From positions 24,887-88,886 of the forward strand of contig NZ_FNFN01000014.1 of NCBI RefSeq assembly GCF_900101045.1: a stretch of DNA of 64,000 nt, read 5' to 3'. This stretch comes from Nocardioides sp. YR527 (lineage in GTDB: Bacteria; Actinomycetota; Actinomycetes; Propionibacteriales; Nocardioidaceae). The notes under the pieces are model-generated. The model saw only the letters and a list, made by a program, of their open reading frames with translations, ran no database searches and was not told the DNA's origin. Both the position numbers and the translations under genes were made by a program. This document shows, piece by piece, positions 46,124 to 54,450 of the stretch; the stretch's first letter is position 1; every line of letters starts with the position of its first letter.

Positions 46124-48210
46124 CCACCAGCCACGCACCGCAACACTCGCTTCAGCCTCTCTTCGCTCCGCGCGGGGTCGTCGTCGTCGGTGCCTCCACC
46201 GTCCCTGACAAGCTCGGCGGCGTGATGGCCGCCAGTCTGTCGTCCTACGACGGCCACGTGGCCCTCGTCAACGCCCGCGCCGAGGGTATGCACGCAACCG
46301 TAGGCAGTGCGGTCGACGCCTCCCCCGACGGTATCGACCTCGCGGTCCTGTGCGTCCCAGCCTCAGCATGCGCCGATGTCGTCGCCGAGTGCGGCGAAGC
46401 AGGCATCCGGGCAGCGTTGATCTGCGCCGGCGGGTTCGCCGAGGCGGGCGGAGAAGGCGTCGCGCACCAGGCCAGGCTCGAAGAGGCGGCGGCCCGCAGC
46501 GGCGTCCGGTTGCTCGGGCCCAACACCTCCGGATTCTTCTCACCGTCGCGTTCGCTGCTCGCCAGCTTCGTGCCCGGGGTCAGCACGCTCGAGCCAGGCG
46601 CCGTCGGGGTCGTCGCTGCCAGCGGCGGTCTCAACCATGCACTGGCCTTCGCGTTCCAGCGCGAAGGTTGCGGCCTCAGCCTGGGTGTCGGCATCGGGGC
46701 CGGGATCGATGTCTCCGCCCCCGAGGTGCTGACCTATCTCGTCCAGGACCCCAACACCCGGGCGATCGCACTGCACCTGGAGAACGTCACCGACGGCGAT
46801 GCACTGCTCGCGGCCGTCCGGGAGGCGACCCGCGAGAAGCCTGTGGTCGCCATGGTGGTCGGTAAGCACGACATCGGGGAGTTCGCGCAATCCCACACCG
46901 GCGCGCTGGCCACGTCCTGGCGTACCACGCGGGAGCTCCTTCGGCAGGCCGGCGCAGTCGTCGTCGACCACGTCGACGAGCTCGTCGTCGCCACCTCGGT
47001 GCTCGCCGCAGGGCGCCTGGCCCCGAGCGCGTCACCCGCCGCCGCGCTGGTCACCGCCCAGGCTGGGCCGGGGCTGGTGATCGCCGACGCCCTGCACGAG
47101 GCGGGCGTCGGTCTCCCCACGCTCAGCCAGGAGACACAGGATGCTGTGGCGGAGCTTCTTCCGCCCATGACGTACCAGGCGAATCCGGTCGACACCGGTC
47201 GACCAGGACCTCAGCACGACGAGCTCGTCTCGATCGTCGCCGCCGACGCCGCGATCGACGTCACCGCTGTCTACGCACTGACCGAACCCGTCGTCGACCT
47301 GGTGGCGTCGGCAGTTCCCGCACACGAGTCCGGCCATGCCGTCGTCGTCGGGATCGATGGGCCCGGGCCCGACGTGACCGAGGCCGTCGGCAAGGCCGCT
47401 GCCGCAGGCGTACCTCTCGTCGTCGGGCCGCGCGCGCTCGCGACCGCCGTCTCCGCGCTTGCCGAGGACGCCCGCCGGCAGGCCGCGGCCAGCAGCTCGG
47501 CGATGCTCGGCGGATCCTCGCTCGAGGTGTCGACAGGGCCGTGGTCGGAAGACGATGCCAAGCGCATCCTTCACGATGCCGGTGTGCGGACCCCGGTGCG
47601 GCGGATCTGCTCCACCCGGGACGAGGCCCGCCGGGCCCTCGCCGACATCGGTGGTTCGGTCGTGCTCAAGGTCTCCGACGCCACCATCCTTCACAAGAGC
47701 GACATCGGCGGGGTACGCCTCGGCATCAGCGATCCGACGGCCCTCGACGAGGCCTTCGACGAGCTCGCCGCGCTGGGCAGCGGCGAGGTCCTCGTCGAGC
47801 AGATGGTCGGTCCGGGGGTGGACCTGATCGTCGGTGCCCGTCGAGATCCGGTCTTCGGACCGGTCGTGATGGTCGGTGTCGGCGGAACCGCGACGGAGGT
47901 GTACGCCGACGTAGCGATCGCGGCCGTCCCGTGTCCACGCGACGACCTCGTCTCTCTCGCAGACCGGCTGCAGGCCCGCACGATGCTCGACGGCCACCGC
48001 GGTGACCCACCCGTCGACCGCGGCGCTCTCGCGGACGTGCTCGGCATCGTCGGAGACCTGCTGGTCCACAACCCACACCTAGCCGAGGTCGAGGTCAATC
48101 CGCTCCGAGCGAGCGAGGCCGGCCTGATCGCCCTCGACGCCGTCCTCGTCGCAGAACCGCAGGACACGGCAACGAAGCCAGAACAACCCCAGAGGAGCAC
48201 GCAGCCATGA
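46120..48210 (+). CDS. ADP-forming acyl-CoA synthetase, fused
   Basis: A 696-residue NDP-forming acyl-CoA synthetase with all parts in one chain: CoA-binding domain (VVVVGASTVPDKLG at about 20-33), CoA-ligase domains with the phospho-histidine in AQSHTGALATSW (about 255-266), and a C-terminal ATP-grasp domain (from about 472; LKVSDATILHKSDIGGV at about 516-532). It interconverts an acyl-CoA and ADP plus phosphate with the acid, CoA and ATP. The operon also has an AMP-forming aryl ligase, so this enzyme may act in reverse on gentisyl-CoA. The GTG start overlaps the hydroxylase stop and the next gene begins inside its stop. Confidence 0.9.
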   Translation: MTTSHAPQHSLQPLFAPRGVVVVGASTVPDKLGGVMAASLSSYDGHVALVNARAEGMHATVGSAVDASPDGIDLAVLCVPASACADVVAECGEAGIRAALICAGGFAEAGGEGVAHQARLEEAAARSGVRLLGPNTSGFFSPSRSLLASFVPGVSTLEPGAVGVVAASGGLNHALAFAFQREGCGLSLGVGIGAGIDVSAPEVLTYLVQDPNTRAIALHLENVTDGDALLAAVREATREKPVVAMVVGKHDIGEFAQSHTGALATSWRTTRELLRQAGAVVVDHVDELVVATSVLAAGRLAPSASPAAALVTAQAGPGLVIADALHEAGVGLPTLSQETQDAVAELLPPMTYQANPVDTGRPGPQHDELVSIVAADAAIDVTAVYALTEPVVDLVASAVPAHESGHAVVVGIDGPGPDVTEAVGKAAAAGVPLVVGPRALATAVSALAEDARRQAAASSSAMLGGSSLEVSTGPWSEDDAKRILHDAGVRTPVRRICSTRDEARRALADIGGSVVLKVSDATILHKSDIGGVRLGISDPTALDEAFDELAALGSGEVLVEQMVGPGVDLIVGARRDPVFGPVVMVGVGGTATEVYADVAIAAVPCPRDDLVSLADRLQARTMLDGHRGDPPVDRGALADVLGIVGDLLVHNPHLAEVEVNPLRASEAGLIALDAVLVAEPQDTATKPEQPQRSTQP

Positions 48211-49865
48211 GCATCCCCACCCGCGAAGGAACGGTGCCCTGGCCGGCCGAGATGGCGGAGCGATACCGGCAGGCCGGCTACTGGAAGGACATCACGCTCG
48301 GTGCCGCCTACCAGGAGGTCGCCGACCGACACCCTGATCGTGTCGCGATCGTCGACGGCGAGGTCCGGATGACCTACGGCGAGCTGGCTCAGCGCGCCGA
48401 CGCAACCGCCGAGCGCCTCCTGGAGATCGGCCTCGAGCCGGATGACCGAGTCCTGGTCCAGCTCCCGAACGGCTGGGAGTTCATGGTCCTGACCCTCGGC
48501 TGCTTCCGCGCCGGCATCATTCCGGTGATGGCACTGCCTGCGCATCGCCGCCACGAGCTGACTCACCTCGCCTCCCTCTCGGAGAGCCGTGCGATCGTCG
48601 TCCCCGACGTCCTGCGCGACTTCGACCACCAAGAGCTCGCGCACGAGCTCGCCGGCGAGCTCCCCGACCTGGAGAAGGTCGTGGTCCTCGGCGTACCCCG
48701 CGACGGGGCGTACGCTCTCGACGACCTCCTCGCCGTTCCCGACGACGCGGCGGCGAGCCGCTCGCTCGTGGACACCTGGGATCCGGACCCCGACTCCCCC
48801 GCCTGCTTCCTCATCTCCGGCGGCACCACTGGCCTGCCCAAGCTGATCACCCGGACGCACAACGACTACCTCTGCAACATCATGGCTACCGCCGAGGCGG
48901 CTGAGATGGGGCCCGAGGACGTCTACCTCGGCACCTTGCCGGTGAGCCACAACTTCCCGCTCGCCTGCCCTGGAGTCCTGGGAGCACTGCTCATCGGGGG
49001 CCGAGCGGTGATGCTGCCGAGCCCTGAGCCGGTCCGAGCCTTCGCGACGATGCAACGGGAGGGCGTGACGATCGCTGCGGCGGTTCCGGCCGTCGCCCAG
49101 CGCTGGATCCAGCATCAGGAGGAGGTCGGTGCCAACCAGCTCTCGAGCCTGCGGGTCCTCCAGGTCGGCGGCTCACGTCTACCCGACGAGTTCGCCCGAC
49201 GCGTGAAGCCCGTCCTCGGCTGCACCTTGCAGCAGGTGTTCGGGATGGCCGAGGGTCTGATCAACACCACCCGGCTGGACGACCCTGAGGAGACCATCTG
49301 CACCACCCAGGGCCGCCCCGTGCACGAGGCCGACGAAGTGCGCGTGCTCGACCCCCTGGGTGAAGATGTCCCCGACGGCACCCCCGGAGCGCTCTACACC
49401 CGCGGCCCCTACACTCCGTGCGGCTACTACCGTGCCCCGGAGCACAACTCCCGTTCGTTCCTCGAGGGCGGCTGGTACGGCAGCGGTGACATCGTCGTAC
49501 GCCGGCCCGACGGCAACCTGATCGTCCAGGGCCGAGACAAGGACATGATCAACCGCGGCGGCGAGAAGATCAGCGCCGAGGAGATCGAGAGCCTGGTCTA
49601 CGCGATCCCCGGTGTCGACCTCGTCGCCGCGGTCGCCATGCCGGACCCGGTGCTCGGCGAACGCCTCTGCCTCTACGTCGTCCCGCACGAGGGGCACGAG
49701 GTGACCCTCGAGGCGATCCGAGCGCACCTCCACGACTCCGGGATCGCGGCGTTCAAGCTTCCCGAGCGTCTCGAGATCGCCCCTGCACTGCCGATGACCA
49801 AGGTCGGCAAGATCGACAAGCGCGCGCTCCGCGAGGACATCGGCTCGCGCCTGACCACGACCTGA
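48207..49865 (+). CDS. Aryl-CoA ligase (AMP-forming), salicylate type
   Basis: A 552-residue adenylate-forming enzyme of the 2,3-dihydroxybenzoate/salicylate-AMP ligase branch. It activates the carboxyl with ATP; the neighbours indicate transfer to CoA. Phosphate loop SGGTTGLPK (about residues 205-213), aryl pocket segment SHNFPLACPG (about 250-259, as in DhbE/EntE-type proteins), hinge GRDKDMINRGGEKI (about 441-454) and catalytic Lys in TKVGKIDK (about 531-538). There is no carrier-protein or NRPS gene nearby, so siderophore use is unlikely. The ATG overlaps the previous stop by four bases. Confidence 0.9.
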   Translation: MSIPTREGTVPWPAEMAERYRQAGYWKDITLGAAYQEVADRHPDRVAIVDGEVRMTYGELAQRADATAERLLEIGLEPDDRVLVQLPNGWEFMVLTLGCFRAGIIPVMALPAHRRHELTHLASLSESRAIVVPDVLRDFDHQELAHELAGELPDLEKVVVLGVPRDGAYALDDLLAVPDDAAASRSLVDTWDPDPDSPACFLISGGTTGLPKLITRTHNDYLCNIMATAEAAEMGPEDVYLGTLPVSHNFPLACPGVLGALLIGGRAVMLPSPEPVRAFATMQREGVTIAAAVPAVAQRWIQHQEEVGANQLSSLRVLQVGGSRLPDEFARRVKPVLGCTLQQVFGMAEGLINTTRLDDPEETICTTQGRPVHEADEVRVLDPLGEDVPDGTPGALYTRGPYTPCGYYRAPEHNSRSFLEGGWYGSGDIVVRRPDGNLIVQGRDKDMINRGGEKISAEEIESLVYAIPGVDLVAAVAMPDPVLGERLCLYVVPHEGHEVTLEAIRAHLHDSGIAAFKLPERLEIAPALPMTKVGKIDKRALREDIGSRLTTT

Positions 49866-49896
49866 CCCGCACACCGATTCCGACTAGGGAGTGGAC

Positions 49897-51030
49897 ATGA
49901 ACACGCACACCCAAGACCCCGACCTCGTTGCCGGCACGGTGGCACCGCCGCCGCCGACCCCCGAGGAAGAGCGCGAGATCGAGCGCCTCTACAACGACTT
50001 CGACAGCGAGCACCTGATCCCGCTGTGGACCCAGATCGGCGATCTCATGCCGATGACCCCGAAGCCGCAGGCCGTGCCCCACGTGTGGAAGTGGCAGACC
50101 CTGCTTCCGCTCGCCGCCCGGGCAGGCGACCTCATCCCGGTCGGCCGCGGGGGCGAGCGCCGCGCGATCGCGCTGGCCAACCCCGGACTCGGCGGACGGC
50201 CGTACGCAACTCCGACCCTGTGGGCGGCGATCCAGTACCTCGGCGGGCACGAGGTGGCGCCGGAGCATCGGCACTCCCAGAACGCCTTCCGTTTCGTCGT
50301 CGAGGGCGAGGGTGTCTGGACCGTCGTGAACGGCGACCCCGTCGCCATGCGCCGGGGCGACTTCCTGCTGACCCCGGGCTGGAACTTCCACGGCCACCAC
50401 AACGAGACCGATCAGCCGATGGCCTGGATCGACGGCCTGGACATCCCGTTCGTCCACTACACCGACACGAGCTTCTTCGAGTTCGGCAGCGACCGCGTCA
50501 CCGATGAGTCGACACCGCACGTGTCCCGCTCCGAGAAGCTCTGGGGCCACCCCGGGCTGCGGCCGTTGTCGGGCCTGGAGGACACCAAGTCCTCCCCGAT
50601 CGCCGCCTACCGCTGGGAGCACACCGAGGCAGCGTTGGAGGGTCAGCTCGAGCTGGAGGCCGCCGGCCACCCGGCAACCGTCGAGCAGGGGCACGCCGCC
50701 GTACGCTACGTGAACCCCACCACCGGCCGAGACGTGATGCCCACCATCCGCGCTGAGTTCCACCGGCTCCGCGCCGGCGTACGGACCGCAGAGCGACGCG
50801 AGGTCGGCTCCAGCGTCTTCCAGGTCTTCGACGGCGCCGGCGTGGTCACCATCGACGGACAGCCGCACCAGGTCGAGCGCGGCGACATGCTCGTCGTGCC
50901 GTCCTGGAGCGCACTGAGCCTCAGCACCGACGACGGCCTCGACCTCTTCCGTTTCGGCGATCAGCCGATCATCGAGAGCCTGGGCTTCGCCCGCACCCGC
51001 ATCACCGACGAGAAGGACCAGCACGCATGA
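49897..51030 (+). CDS. Gentisate 1,2-dioxygenase
   Basis: A 377-residue bicupin dioxygenase that opens the gentisate ring to maleylpyruvate using Fe(II). The N-terminal cupin has the iron ligands in PEHRHSQNAFRF (about residues 121-132) and FHGHHNETDQP (about 163-173); a second cupin lies at about 265-370. The length fits gentisate and 1-hydroxy-2-naphthoate dioxygenases; the pathway neighbours favour gentisate. The ATG at 49897 has AGGGAG upstream; a GTG two codons earlier is less well placed. The next start overlaps its stop. Confidence 0.93.
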   Translation: MNTHTQDPDLVAGTVAPPPPTPEEEREIERLYNDFDSEHLIPLWTQIGDLMPMTPKPQAVPHVWKWQTLLPLAARAGDLIPVGRGGERRAIALANPGLGGRPYATPTLWAAIQYLGGHEVAPEHRHSQNAFRFVVEGEGVWTVVNGDPVAMRRGDFLLTPGWNFHGHHNETDQPMAWIDGLDIPFVHYTDTSFFEFGSDRVTDESTPHVSRSEKLWGHPGLRPLSGLEDTKSSPIAAYRWEHTEAALEGQLELEAAGHPATVEQGHAAVRYVNPTTGRDVMPTIRAEFHRLRAGVRTAERREVGSSVFQVFDGAGVVTIDGQPHQVERGDMLVVPSWSALSLSTDDGLDLFRFGDQPIIESLGFARTRITDEKDQHA

Positions 51031-51860
51031 AGCTCGCAACCATCCGTACGAACAGTGGACACCGAGCCGTGCGCGTAGACGGCGAGACCGCCGTCGAGAT
51101 CGATTCTGCCCACGGCGCAGATGTCGGCGAGCTGCTGTCACGCGAAGACTGGCGAGAGATCGCGGCAGCAGCAGACGGCCCCCAGCACGCGTGGGCCGAG
51201 CTGGATCTCGCTCCGCTGGTCCCGTCACCCGGCAAGGTCGTGTGCGTCGGTCTGAACTACCGCACGCACATCCTCGAGATGGGTCGTGACCTGCCGGAGT
51301 ACCCGACACTCTTCGCGAAGTTCGCCGACACCCTCACCGGGCCCAACGACGACATCGAAGCACCCGAGGAGGACGAGCAGCTCGACTGGGAAGCCGAGCT
51401 GACGATCGTCATCGGCGCTGAGGTGCGGCACGCCGACGAGACCAGCGCGGCAGCGGCCATCGCCGGTTTCACCGTGGCCAACGACGTCTCCATGCGGAGC
51501 TTCCAGTTCCGCACCAAGGAGTGGCTCCAGGGCAAGATGTGGGAGCGATCCACGCCACTCGGCCCGGTGCTGGTCACCGGCGACGAGTGGAAGCCGTCCG
51601 GCCGGATCTGGACGACTGTGAACGGCGAGAAGATGCAGGAGGCCGCGACGGACGACCTCGTGCACGGCCCGGCCGCACTGGTCGCCTACATCTCGACCAT
51701 CACCACGCTGCGGCCCGGCGACATCATCCTCACCGGAACCCCGGGAGGCGTCGGGCATGCCCGCAAGCCCCCGCGCTACCTGCAGGCCGGGGACGTCGTC
51801 GAGGTCGGCATCGAGGGCATCGGCGAGCTCCGCAACCGGGTTGTGAAAGCCGGTCGCTGA
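51027..51860 (+). CDS. Fumarylpyruvate hydrolase (FAH family)
   Basis: A 277-residue fumarylacetoacetate-hydrolase-family enzyme, here expected to cleave fumarylpyruvate to fumarate and pyruvate. The core starts at KVVCVGLNYRTHILEMG (about residues 70-86); metal ligands are in DWEAELTIVIG (about 121-131; E-x-E) and ANDVSMR (about 151-157). The C-terminal TGTPGGVGHARKPPRYL (about 238-254) is typical. The ATG overlaps the dioxygenase stop by four bases. Confidence 0.93.
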   Translation: MKLATIRTNSGHRAVRVDGETAVEIDSAHGADVGELLSREDWREIAAAADGPQHAWAELDLAPLVPSPGKVVCVGLNYRTHILEMGRDLPEYPTLFAKFADTLTGPNDDIEAPEEDEQLDWEAELTIVIGAEVRHADETSAAAAIAGFTVANDVSMRSFQFRTKEWLQGKMWERSTPLGPVLVTGDEWKPSGRIWTTVNGEKMQEAATDDLVHGPAALVAYISTITTLRPGDIILTGTPGGVGHARKPPRYLQAGDVVEVGIEGIGELRNRVVKAGR

Positions 51861-51861
51861 C

Positions 51862-52614
51862 GTGCCCGCACGCACAGACCTCGTGCGGGACGTCGACGTG
51901 ATCCGAGACCTCGCGAACGTCAGGCTCGGCACGTCGATGTTCCGCCGTGCACTCAACCAGCTCTCGGACGACGACCTCGATGAGCCGTCGCTCCTGCCTG
52001 GCTGGACGCGCCGCCACGTGGTTGCGCATGTCGGCTACAACGCGCGAGCGATCGCGCGGCTGGTCGAGTGGGCAGCCACCGGTGAGCCGAACCCGATGTA
52101 CTCCTCCCCCGGTGCTCGTGCCGAAGAGATCGACTTCGGCGCCACCCTCAACCCCGAAGCCCTGCGCAACCTGGTCGAGCACTCTGCCATCGACCTCGAT
52201 GTCCGCTGGCGAGACCTCCCCGCTGACCGCTGGTCCTTCCAGGTGGTCACGGCCCAGGGACGCGATGTACCCGTGTCCGAGACGGTGTGGATGCGCACCC
52301 GCGAGGTCTGGTTGCACGCCGTCGATCTGGCCGGCGGTGCCCAGGTGAGCGACATCCCCACCGACGTACTCACGCGGTTGCTCGACGACATCCATGGCAC
52401 CTGGCGTACCCGGGACGAGCAGGCCCTTCCCGCGCTCCGGGCCACCGACGAGAGCCTGCCGAAGCAGTGGGCCGGTGGCGAGAGCGGAGTCGTCGTCGAA
52501 GGACCCGTCGCAGCGTTGGCGGCCTGGGCCACAGGTCGGATGGCACCTCAACGCCGCGACATCGACCTTGCCTGGCCGGGCGGCGTGCCCATTGAGGCAC
52601 CGCGATGGATCTGA
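51862..52614 (+). CDS. Mycothiol-dependent maleylpyruvate isomerase
   Basis: A 250-residue DinB-fold isomerase converting maleylpyruvate to fumarylpyruvate with mycothiol as cofactor. The zinc ligands fit the known pattern: His in HVVAHVGYN (about residues 51-59), then Glu and His in TREVWLHAVDL (about 145-155). The GTG start follows the hydrolase stop by one base. Its cofactor precursor is made by the mshC enzyme at 9531-10763. The stop is near the PaaX start. Confidence 0.92.
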   Translation: MPARTDLVRDVDVIRDLANVRLGTSMFRRALNQLSDDDLDEPSLLPGWTRRHVVAHVGYNARAIARLVEWAATGEPNPMYSSPGARAEEIDFGATLNPEALRNLVEHSAIDLDVRWRDLPADRWSFQVVTAQGRDVPVSETVWMRTREVWLHAVDLAGGAQVSDIPTDVLTRLLDDIHGTWRTRDEQALPALRATDESLPKQWAGGESGVVVEGPVAALAAWATGRMAPQRRDIDLAWPGGVPIEAPRWI

Positions 52615-52634
52615 CCCTGGACAGATCTACCGGC

Positions 52635-53483
52635 ATGATGAGTTCCATGCCGGCCAAACCACGCAGTCTCGTCCTCGACCTCTTCGGAGAGTACCTACGG
52701 TTCGTCGACGAGGGCATCCAGCTCGGTCATCTGATCACTCTCCTCGAAGCCTTCGACATCGCTCCGCCGACGGTGCGGGTCACGATGTCGCGGCTTCGCC
52801 GGGAGGGGTGGTTCACGGTGCAGCGTACGGGCCGTGAAAGCCGCTACCAGCTGACCGAGAACATGCTCGAGGTCCTCGATGAGGGACGCGAGCGTATCTT
52901 CGCGGCGCCGCCGAACGACTGGTCTGGGCAGTGGACACTGGTGATCTACCAGCTCTCCGAGAGCGACCGCCACGACCGGGACCAGCTCCGCAAGGCACTG
53001 GCATGGCACGGGTTCGGGCCGCTCAGCACGTCGACCTGGCTGACTCCCGACGACCGTCGCGAGACTGCCCGCGGCCTGCTCGCCGACCTGGACGCCAAGC
53101 AGGCCGAGGTGCTGATCTGCTCCTCAGACGGCGTCGAGCACGACCGGTCGCTCGCCCAACAGTGCTGGGACCTCGCCAGTCTGGGAGAGGAGTACGACGA
53201 GTTCGTCGCCGGCCATCGCGACCTGCCGAAGAAGGCATCGCGGCTCCAAGGCGCCGAGGCGCTGGCCGCGCGCACGCACCTGATCGCACGGTATCGCCAC
53301 TTCCCGTTCCGCGATCCGCAGCTCCCGCCGCAGCTGACACCCGACCCGTGGTCGGGATACGCCGCGTACCAGCTGTTCCACGAAGCGCATGCTGCCCTCG
53401 GACCAGCCGCCCGCGCCTACGTCGGTGACGTCATCGGCCATGAGGTCACCGACGCGGAGATGGTTGGCCGTCGGCGGGTGTGA
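52635..53483 (+). CDS. PaaX family transcriptional regulator
   Basis: A 282-residue PaaX-like regulator. PaaX N-terminal domain: LVLDLFGEYLRFVDEGIQLG and a winged helix with APPTVRVTMSRLRREGWF (about residues 40-60); the central PaaX domain begins near WTLVIYQLSESDRHDR and the C-terminal domain ends around 270. PaaX proteins sense aryl-CoA esters, which fits salicylyl-CoA or gentisyl-CoA as inducer. The start is uncertain: ATG at 52605, 52635, 52638 or 52647; 52635 clears the isomerase stop. Confidence 0.88.
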   Translation: MMSSMPAKPRSLVLDLFGEYLRFVDEGIQLGHLITLLEAFDIAPPTVRVTMSRLRREGWFTVQRTGRESRYQLTENMLEVLDEGRERIFAAPPNDWSGQWTLVIYQLSESDRHDRDQLRKALAWHGFGPLSTSTWLTPDDRRETARGLLADLDAKQAEVLICSSDGVEHDRSLAQQCWDLASLGEEYDEFVAGHRDLPKKASRLQGAEALAARTHLIARYRHFPFRDPQLPPQLTPDPWSGYAAYQLFHEAHAALGPAARAYVGDVIGHEVTDAEMVGRRRV

Positions 53484-53516
53484 GCGACCTCGTCACGACG
53501 GTCGAGCGGTCTGCCG

Positions 53517-54077
53517 TCAGCACATGGCTGCCGTCAGCGAGGCGATGACGGCCCGGCGCCGATCGTGCTCGGTGTCGTCGCCGGCGATGATCCGGGCCAG
53601 GTTGCCGTGGGTGAACCACGTGTGGCACAAGCCGACGACCGTGAGAAACAGGTCTTCGACCTGCTGCGGCGACATCTTCGGAAGGGCCACCTGGAGCTCG
53701 GAGATCTTGTGCATGGCACGCTCCCTCCGTTCATCGAGGACGACGGGATCCTTCAGCTCGAGGGCCTCCCACGCCACCAGCCGTGGCACCTCCGGCGCGC
53801 GACGGCACGCATCGAAGTAGTCGCCGGCGAACGCGGCCGCCGCCGCGGCACCGGTCCCGCGTACCCGCGCCTGGTCGAGAGCCTCGGCCAGCTTGGCCGC
53901 CAGCACGCTCTCGAACAATGAGCGCTTGGTGCCGAAGTTGGCATACAGCCGTTCCTTGTTGACGCCTGCCCGCTGACAGAGCCGGTCGATGCGCGCGCCC
54001 GCGAACCCGTGCTCACTGAACTCTTCGACGGCGGCCGTGAACAGCTGCTCACGCGTGTGATCGGGATTGCGGGGCAC
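53517..54077 (-). CDS. TetR family transcriptional regulator
   Basis: A 186-residue TetR regulator: helix-turn-helix at about residues 5-50 (LFTAAVEEFSEHGFAGARID, then ERLYANFGTKRSLFESVL) and a C-terminal ligand-binding domain. GTG at 54077 is preferred because a longer frame from TTG at 54098 would run into an operator palindrome. It faces the small membrane-protein gene across a spacer with two matching operators, so it is likely a local repressor. Confidence 0.9.
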   Translation of the reverse strand: MPRNPDHTREQLFTAAVEEFSEHGFAGARIDRLCQRAGVNKERLYANFGTKRSLFESVLAAKLAEALDQARVRGTGAAAAAAFAGDYFDACRRAPEVPRLVAWEALELKDPVVLDERRERAMHKISELQVALPKMSPQQVEDLFLTVVGLCHTWFTHGNLARIIAGDDTEHDRRRAVIASLTAAMC

Positions 54078-54090
54078 GTGACCAACGTTA

Positions 54091-54152
54091 CCAACCAACT
54101 AGTTGGATCGCCGCTAGACTGGGCTGCTCACGCAAACCAACCAATCAGTTGG
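54091..54152. promoter_or_regulatory. Twin TetR operators
   Basis: CCAACCAACTAGTTGG at 54091-54106 and CCAACCAATCAGTTGG at 54137-54152 share 14 of 16 positions and lie 46 bases apart in the divergent spacer. The core CCAACTAGTTGG is a perfect 12-bp palindrome. The second copy ends at the GGAGG of the small membrane-protein gene, so bound repressor would block both genes. Confidence 0.7.
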
Positions 54153-54165
54153 AGGTACGACCCGG

Positions 54166-54450
54166 ATGCATCATGACGGGCAGTCCCTGGCCGCCGACGA
54201 GCCCGATCACGAGCATCATCGCCGGCCCGGGGTCGCATCTGTACACACTCGAGCCGTCGTCACCTGGCTCGCTATCTACCCGGCTGCCACCTTGGGGATG
54301 GCCGCGCTCACGGCGTTCGTCCCGCAGTGGCCGACCGCCGCGCGACTCCTCGTGCTGACCGGTCTCGTCGTTCCGATGTCCGTCTACGTCACCGTCCCCT
54401 GGATGCTTCGCGCGACGATGGCGCTCGATGCGCGGCTTCGGTCCCGCTGA
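54166..54450 (+). CDS. Small two-helix membrane protein
   Basis: A 94-residue protein with a His/Asp-rich N-terminal 25 residues and two hydrophobic helices (about residues 30-52 and 58-82); the segment AVVTWLAIYPAATLGMAAL is similar to membrane tails seen on some small actinobacterial proteins. The function is unknown. GGAGG lies ten bases before the ATG, overlapping a TetR operator. Its 3' end overlaps the convergent NUDIX gene by 62 bases. Confidence 0.75.
   Translation: MHHDGQSLAADEPDHEHHRRPGVASVHTRAVVTWLAIYPAATLGMAALTAFVPQWPTAARLLVLTGLVVPMSVYVTVPWMLRATMALDARLRSR

Noticed and set aside
48207..49865. Siderophore-type 2,3-dihydroxybenzoate or salicylate adenylation
   Set aside because: The sequence branch allows it, but there is no NRPS, carrier protein or isochorismate synthase, and the gene is locked into the gentisate operon.
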